Source: Oxyruncus cristatus (lineage: Eukaryota > Chordata > Aves > Passeriformes > Cotingidae). From it: a DNA stretch of 64,000 nucleotides. The stretch is from assembly GCA_013399855.1 (NCBI GenBank), contig VXAY01004337.1, positions 1,026,068 through 1,090,067 on the forward strand, given 5' to 3'. The notes below the pieces were generated by a model, which saw nothing but the letters and a program-made list of their open reading frames with translations, was not told where the DNA came from and did not search any database. The position numbers and the translations under genes were made by a program. Below, piece after piece: positions 56,921 to 64,000 of the stretch (position 1 is the first letter of the stretch; each line of letters begins with the position of its first letter).

Positions 56921-59900
56921 CTGGAGAAAGAGATTAACAGAGCTTTAATACATTTGAACATGCAACAACTAATTATCAGTGGAAATGATCTTAAACAGTT
57001 CAGTATTCCTTCTGTTGCGCAGAATAATAAATTATTGAAGCTTCATTACAACTTGCTATAATCAATTCAAAAGTACTTGAAAGAGTTATAAAAATAAAAC
57101 TACAAGAAAAAAAAACAAAACAAACCCTAGACACACACTACCACATTTGGCAACCACAATGTATTTCTATGTTAACACTTGTCACCTTTTACAGTTCTGC
57201 TTGTTTCACATCACAGGTTGTACATGGGTATATCTAGGAAAGACTCACTGAGCAGATATTAACAACATGAATGACACAAGCTCTTCCTGAAGCCATTACT
57301 ACCACTAATCTAGTAAAACAAAAGACATGACAACCACCTATCAAAAACTAAAGAAATTATTGGGGAAAGACAGTTGTGCAAGTAGCATCCTGTTGTTCAC
57401 AAGGAAGGCACAGAGCAGCAAGCATCTGCTGGATTCCTCTGAGAGCTTTGTTTTAGCTGTATGGGAGCGGAAGGGCGTTGGTCTTGCTAAATATCTGAAG
57501 TTCAATTATGCCAGATTAGTCTCTGTAAAATACATCATGATTGTTCTGTCAATTTAAAGCCCTACAGGGTGATGCTTCTGTTGATTCATGAAGCCTGCAA
57601 AGCTTAATATGAGTGGGATCATTTTGAGTAACAACTGGCAAAGGCAGCTCTCACCAAGATCCATAGCAGTCTGCAGTGAAAAGCTTAAGATAAATATCTT
57701 ACATTAGAACTCCTAGTAGAAGTTCTTAGGAAATTCAGACGAGGAACTTCAATGAATGTATATATGTATATATATGTATATATGTGTGTGTGTCCTAACA
57801 TGGCAGACATCCTGACCACTTGGGGTAGGATCAAGCTTGCTGTAGCAGTACCACATTACACATGAGATATGTCTTCCCCATTTTAGGACATTCTTTCAGC
57901 TATCTATCTAAACACAGATCCAATTTTGTGAGTGCTAGATCTGAACTGTAGAAAATTCTAATCTCCTTGCCATATAACCTTGCTGGTGGGTCTAATGTGG
58001 AGAACAATCTAAAAACTTCTGGTGAGTCTCACGTTATTACATATCCAGTGTCAACACCACCATATTAGAGAAAGTAAGTTGCTGATAGATCACAGATGGA
58101 AGATTTAAGACAGTGTACCCAAGTATTTTGCTGGTTACTCAACAGGAGTTTCTCCTTCAATCAAGCATGAGGCACTGGTTAGTGCGAAGTTCTGATGATT
58201 CAGCACATAAACTAAACCTGTTCCATAAAAAATGGCCACACGCATCCAGAGCAACAAACTCAGAGAAATTACAATATCCAGTAGTATACAGTCTTATCTA
58301 CTCCTATTTTCTATACATCTATACATTCCCACACCCAATAAAAAGAGATGGCATACTTAACTCTTCCACTGGGCGAGTGCTCAAAGAAATTAAGTTGCTA
58401 AACTTTACTCCAAATCATTCTGGTTCAAAAACATAAGCATTATTTTTGGTGCATGGCTGAGATGCCAACACACTTCATAGCTGCACTGTAATAAGAGATT
58501 AATTTAATATTCGATGGGGCAAGCAAACCTGCCAACTTCCCCTCTGAGAACAGGCTATTTCTGGAAAGCTGGTGAGCTGTCGGGCACATGTCTGAAATCT
58601 TACTCAAGCTGAACAACTGAAGGTTAGCAAAACAGCTTCTGAGTTTAACATTGCCATATCACCATCTTTCTCAAGGAAGGTGAGTATATCCAAACTCAAT
58701 CCTATGTATTTAAAATAGAAAGACAGACTTCCTGGTACATGCTATATCCCTTGAATTAGTTGCCTTCAGAAACAAATGACGAGACTACTTTCACTAGTAA
58801 GTTGAGAAGGGAAACAAAGTTAAGCATGAGGTATGTTTTTGTTATTGCTTGCATAAAACTGGGGTTTGAGGAAGGAGGGACAGAGGAATACTGTGATGCA
58901 GTTAGGAGATCACTCTAGCAAAAAGAGGCAACAGTGCTCACTGTTGCTGAGGGATGGGGATGCTCAAGTTGGTAGCTTGTGTCCTGCATCATCTATATCC
59001 AAATACCTCTTAAGTAAAAAGTCACTATGAGGATCATTGAGAAGCCTAATTCCTTCCAATATCATCTCAGCAGCAAAGTGTTATACCATTTCCCTTTAGA
59101 AAGAGGCAGATATCTGGTTTACAATACTGTACCACTCACTGACATCTAAGCTGGTATTTCCAATTTTTATGGCATTGCAATGCAAGAACTTGTGTTGGTC
59201 AAACAGTCAGTTTTCAAGAACTGACTCCTGCCCAATAACCCAGGAATAAAAGGAGTCAGTAGGTGAAACCTCTTTGCCAAGATTTCATTAGGCAGCCTGA
59301 CCTCAAGCACAAACCCCACGAAGCAGATTTGAAACATAATTTAGGCAAAGAGACAGTGGAAGACTCTGGCAGTGCCTGGGCACTCGAGGAGAGTGCACCT
59401 CTGCCTCATTCACACAATGCCAAACACTCACAGTAACTGAGTAATTGCTTCATATTAGTTATGCAAAACCCTCTCTCTGAAAGATCAAAGATTAACTTCT
59501 CTGACTTACTTCTCCTGAAAGGCAAAGAAACAAACCCAAAATCTGAATGCATGGTGACATGTTAACTTTTCTGAGTATTTTGAATACTAAGGCTAAATAC
59601 TGCTCCCACACTGCAAAAAACAGTGCTGGGCAACATCAGAATTTCAACTAAGCAAAGGCATGTAAGTGTAGGAGTGCTGCCTAATTCCTAAGGAAGACAA
59701 GGCACTAGTAAGAGACCAGACTGCTTTTCTGCAGAAACTGGTCCTGCCTGGGCCTCCTCTGACCAATCCATTTCAGAGAACTTGCACACCAACAAGAGGA
59801 AAAGGGGAAATCACAGACCCACAGGTCCAGTTTTCAGTTGAAAGTTTGGCTGATAGAGAATAAAGGAAAAATACACCTTACCCCCAACTGTAAAATGCAA

Positions 59901-62218
59901 CTTTATTGTCAGGGTTCTCCTCCCCAGATAAGGCAATTGGAAATGTTCAAAGCAAGGTCCACAAATCTTCAATGAACTGAGATTACTCAAAGGACATCAT
60001 TCACTTTCAAAAAAAAAATGCTCCACAGAGCAAACATGAAGCTGGCTATAAAATGACTGACAGTACATCACGTATCAATACGGCCACGTCACAAATACTG
60101 TGGTGTTACTGAGAGCAAGGTTTCTAATCCAGCCTAGTTTAACAGCAGGCTATCTGCAGAACTATTTTAGCAACTGCTTGTTTAGGAGTTCTTCTTCGTC
60201 TCCTGCTCAAGTGTGATTTGGTTTACATTTTAAAACTACAGGGTTTTTCCTCCCTGCTTCCACTCATCCTTCAAAGTGATCTGTTTAAAATGATTACATC
60301 CTAAGGAGGATTCAAATGAATATAAACAACAGCTGAAAAAATAAGTGCTTTCCAAGGGATGAGTAGAAAGGTGGGGTTTCTACTCCTGGCATGACACCTA
60401 CAGAACACAGCAAGGATGTTTTGTTTTGCTTTGCACTCTTAAAGTCTGTGGAACATTTTGAGGTTTCAGTGCTGTTCAAATACTACCTCTTAAAAAAGGC
60501 TTTAGAGTCTACAAGGAGGTATTTCACTGGCAGGTTGACAGCTATGAATAACATAATTGAATTACACAGCTAAATTCGATTTAAAAAGAAAAGCAAGTGT
60601 TTTTTTCCACTGATGAATTAAAACAACCACAATATGGCAAATTCCTTAGAAGCAGAGACAAACTACACTCCTAATTACAAACCTATGGATACAAAAACTA
60701 TTGGGATATCAAACTTAGAGTAAAGCTGTTGCTGAAGCCCACATGAAGGTTATCCCTGTGCTAGGATTTCCAGCTCACTGATTATGTTGCCCCCTGACCA
60801 GATAGAAAGGTCATGATTTGTGAGCACAGTTACACAAACATCTCCTTGCCCATCCCCTGCTGTTTTACTCTGTCCTGCGGGTAAATTGTTTTAACAACTT
60901 TTTTTGTTAGAAGGCTTGTTAACAAGGCTATAGGGGATACAAGATGCATATCACATGCATCCATTCACAATGAAGGCTCAACGAGTTAAGATTAGCACGG
61001 CCAGCTCATTCACCTGCTTATTTAATCCCTGGTGCAAGATAACTACATTAGAAGAGGAAGGGCGTAATAGAGCAGCAATAAACAACCATAAAGTAACCTA
61101 TTAATAATTCAAAGACTATTTCCAATATGTATTATGCACATCATCCGGAAGTCCCCTTCCCTAGCTACAGAACAAGTAACACATTTACAGTGAGCTTTAT
61201 AGCTCTATGCTTGGAAAATCTGGATACAATTGATGAGCAGAATCTGTATCAGCACCAGCGACTTCTTCAGTTGTTGACTCCTTTGAGTAATGAACTACCC
61301 AGAGCAGTGGGGTAAAGAATGAAGTCTACTTGTTCATTCAACAGACGTCTAGATGGACCCTAGAATTAAGAACTTTTTTCCGTTTCATTAGCCAGCAAAC
61401 AAGAACGGGCAGAGGAGTTAACTGCTTTCCTCCTCTAGCATCCCAGCGCAAAGATCACCTTTCCAACTGAAAATCAGACTATCCTTCTCAAGGTATTTTC
61501 TTTTGACGAGACACACTGCAAAGACAGGCTACCTCCATTAACAAAAGGAGGAAGCCCCATGACAAAGCATCGCCCCACGCCAACACATCTGATTTGGCCA
61601 TGTTATCCTTGGCACTTCACAGCGATGATGGAAACTCAGGCGCACGCTGCAGTAAGGCAAGACCCAAACTTCCAGCCGAGGAAGCGGTATTCTCACGGAT
61701 GCTTCCCCCCTCTCTCCTTAGGAGGGTGTACAGATTTAGAAAGAAAGAAACCTTGCCTTTTACAGTCTCCCATTGATTTTTTTTAAATTCTATTTTAAAC
61801 AGCAGCCAGACTTTACTCCAATGTACACATATACTCAGGTTTCACCCCGTCACCTGTTGGCTCTCGAACAACACCCTTCTTTGTTAGGGCTCACAGCCCT
61901 CATTTGAGACAAGTTTCCAGTGAAAACACTTGAAGAAAGTGTTCAATAAGTCACAAGGCTGGAATTGTAAAGAATAGAAAACTAAAAAATTCCGCGCCTA
62001 GCCCTGTGTACCCTGACAGCCCCGCCGCGAGCGCTTTATCCCGGAGGAGCCGGGACGGTGCCGTTCTCAGCAGGCAGAGCTCCCTTAAGGACAGGTGGGG
62101 TTCTATTCATCCTGACCAAGTTCCAAAGACGTTGCGGTGGGGCAGAGGCGCCTCCAGCCCCTTTGGGTCCCCACGCTCTGCAGCCGGATTGCGAAGGCAC
62201 CGGCATCCACCCACTCAC
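56921..62218 (-). other. PRICKLE1: PRICKLE1 first (5' UTR) intron in this window
   Basis: It runs from the CpG island to the acceptor at 56921; the 5' limit depends on which first-exon donor is used. Apart from a TA/TG microsatellite at 57,757-57,793 I see no gene, RNA or transposon. Confidence 0.65.
57757..57793. repeat. TATATG/TG microsatellite
   Basis: Three TATATG-like units followed by (TG)4, 37 bp. Confidence 0.9.
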
Positions 62219-63100
62219 CCTGCCCCTCCGGCCGAGCTGCCTCCAGCGAGAGCGGATACAAATAACCGCAAATTACCTCTGTATGGCACCAAACCAGCGG
62301 CCAGGCTGCCGCGGAGCCGGGGCAGGCGGCGCAGGAGAGGCGATGCCGGCTGCAGACCCGACCCGCGCCCCGTCGAGGCAGTTTCACACCGAGACCCGGG
62401 GCTGCACAGACCCGCGCACCCGGACGGGAGCCGGCAGCTCCCCGCGGCTCCCTCCCGTGCTCGGCAGGTCCGGAGAAGCGGCCAGCACCAGGCACGACTC
62501 TGCCGAGGGAAGGGGCGGCGGGGAGCTCCTCCAGCCTTGTCCCTGCCGGGCGGCGCCGCCACTTCCCTTCCCCGTCCCGCCTGGTGGGAGCGCAGCGGGA
62601 GAGATACCTGCGCCGCCCTCCGTCCCCCTCCCCCGGGGCGGCAAGCCAGGGAGGAAGCAGCCTCCCGAGCGCTCCTCCCCAGGCTCGCCCCGAACGGGCA
62701 GCGCGTCCCGCCTCCCCCCGGGGGCTCCCCCGACCCTGCCGTACCCCAGCGCCGGGAGCCCTCACCGCTCCTGGTAAGGCGGCGGGAGGAATCTCTCCCA
62801 CCAACGATCTTCCTTCAAAGTGCTGCCCGAGGCGGGGGAGGGAGCGAGGGAAGGGGGAGCGGCTCCTGCCACCGGTCCCGAGGCAGGAAGGGTCGTCGGC
62901 CTCGCCGCCTGCCCACCCGAGGGACCGAGCGCCTGCAGAAGCAATAAATTCTGCGCTCAGGACACGATGGACAGCGCTTTTGTTCGTGTTTACGCCTGAA
63001 ATAGATTTCCCACCCCACCCTGGCCACGCTCCGGCCGCCCCGGGCTGACCCTGCCTGGCCCAGCCACCGCCGCCCCGCGCACCGCGACGGGAAGGGCTCG
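61990..63100 (-). promoter_or_regulatory. PRICKLE1: CpG island, likely PRICKLE1 promoter and non-coding first exon(s)
   Basis: GC content and CpG density jump abruptly from the AT-rich background. GGGGCGG boxes are present (for example near 62,512) and there is no clear TATA box. Minus-strand splice donors facing PRICKLE1 exon 2 are GCAGG|GTGAGT (exon end 62219), ACAGAG|GTAATT (62277), GCGCAG|GTATCT (62608) and GAGCG|GTGAGG (62766). The first is the best consensus match. The start site cannot be placed from sequence. The long open frames on both strands here are expected in GC-rich DNA. Confidence 0.75.
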
Positions 63101-63141
63101 GGTCAGGACGGGAAATCATTTGTTCTAGATCGCTGTGCATG

Positions 63142-63168
63142 AATAATAAAAATAATAAAAATAATAAA
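63142..63168. repeat. AATAATAAA minisatellite-like repeat
   Basis: Three copies of a 9-nt A/T unit (AATAATAAA) inside the CpG island. Confidence 0.85.
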
Positions 63169-63549
63169 CCCAATCTGAAGCCGAAGACCACAGCGAGCAG
63201 CCGTCCATCGCTGCCTCCTGTAGCACATCCCAAGTGGGAAAGAGGTGTCCGAGCCCCAGCCTATGTACAGAGAAGTAACGCCGGGACTACCGGTGCATTT
63301 CCTAAGCGGCTGCCAGCCCCCGCTTTTACCACTTCCCCCACCCCCGTAAGCTTAAAAAGCCCCGAGAGGCGGCTGTTTCGGCTTCAAAGGCAGGCGGCCA
63401 GCTTCCCCCCGGCACCGCCAACGTAACCGTGAACACTGCGGTCAAATTTCCTCTTCCCTCCCGCTCTTTTGTCTCCCTGGGGAAGTCATTATCAAAGGGA
63501 ATTTATTCGCGCTGCATCTCGGGGTCAAAGCGACAACACACACACCCCA

Positions 63550-63960
63550 CACCCAACCCCCTTCCGCTGCGAGGGGCAGCGGTGACCCAGCGCCGTGTCG
63601 TGTCCCGTCTGCCCCCGAGGTCCCGCGGCCGGGGCCGGCTTTATCTGCCCCGACCCGCCGTGCGGGACTGAGACGGGGCACTTCACAGACACTTATCGCT
63701 TCCCCCAGGAACCGAATTTGCATGGATTTAAATTCACTTCTCTAAATTTGAATGGCTTTGTCCGCAGGCGCTGAGGGAAGCCGGCCCTGACGGGTACAGG
63801 CGCGGCAGCTGCCGCGGGCTGAGGCGCTCAGAGCGGCGTCTCTGTCCTCAGCCCTGTCCCCCCCGTCCCCGCGGGCTCCCCAACCCTCGGCCGGGAGAAG
63901 CCCACACCCCCTGCTCCCGTGGGCTGATTCCCCACGACCAGGACCAGGCAGACATCGGCC
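63550..63960. promoter_or_regulatory. Second CpG-dense block
   Basis: A further GC-rich, CpG-dense stretch, separated from the main island by moderate-GC sequence and an A/T repeat. It may be the upstream part of the same promoter or a separate start region. Confidence 0.5.
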
Positions 63961-64000
63961 GGCCGATGGATCAGGACCGACGCCGGGCTATCTGATCTCA

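Noticed and set aside
62006..62947. 313-codon plus-strand frame as a protein gene
   Set aside because: It mirrors the same GC-rich block in the other direction, with low-complexity Arg/Pro content and no domain seen.
62103..63233. 376-codon minus-strand frame as a protein gene
   Set aside because: Composition is Gly/Arg/Ala/Pro-rich as expected from stop-poor CpG-island DNA. The hydrophobic start comes from the AATAATAAA repeat. No family is recognised.

Overview
The window is vertebrate nuclear DNA, most likely from a bird. It carries several degenerate CR1 LINE fragments (the dominant avian retroposon), an avian-type endogenous retrovirus LTR, AT-rich introns and one GC-rich CpG island. 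Two convergent, tail-to-tail genes account for all the coding sequence I can defend.

Left part (1 to about 42.3 kb, plus strand): the 3' two thirds of PPHLN1 (periphilin-1), an RNA-binding subunit of the HUSH silencing complex. Five coding exons lie at 3727-3974, 6584-6654, 10785-10904, 13200-13340 and 41689-41898 (TAA stop). Their phases join without a break. The 5' exons lie outside the window, and the last intron is 28.3 kb.

Middle (about 42.3-47 kb): the spacer between the two 3' ends. It holds an approximately 1 kb CR1 fragment (minus) and an approximately 0.5 kb LTR (plus).

Right part (about 47-64 kb, minus strand): PRICKLE1, a planar-cell-polarity PET/LIM protein. Seven coding exons lie between 56872 and 48791. 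The joined reading frame is 2,496 nt (831 codons plus stop), with PET, three LIM domains and a C-terminal CIIS prenylation box. A CpG island at about 61,990-63,960 is the likely promoter, with non-coding first exon(s).

The two genes are neighbours by conserved synteny (also adjacent and convergent in human), not members of one pathway: PPHLN1 acts in nuclear chromatin silencing, PRICKLE1 in Wnt/PCP signalling. I found no convincing evidence of a new biological system. The most useful second-look items are a probable false duplication around an N at 48239, two mutually exclusive perfect hairpins in the PPHLN1 intron, G/T-rich tracts whose strand follows transcription, an in-frame alternative donor in PPHLN1, a uORF in the PRICKLE1 leader, and three unrecognised ORF or conserved-element candidates. 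Boundaries of exons come from splice consensus plus remembered protein homology; no alignment could be run.
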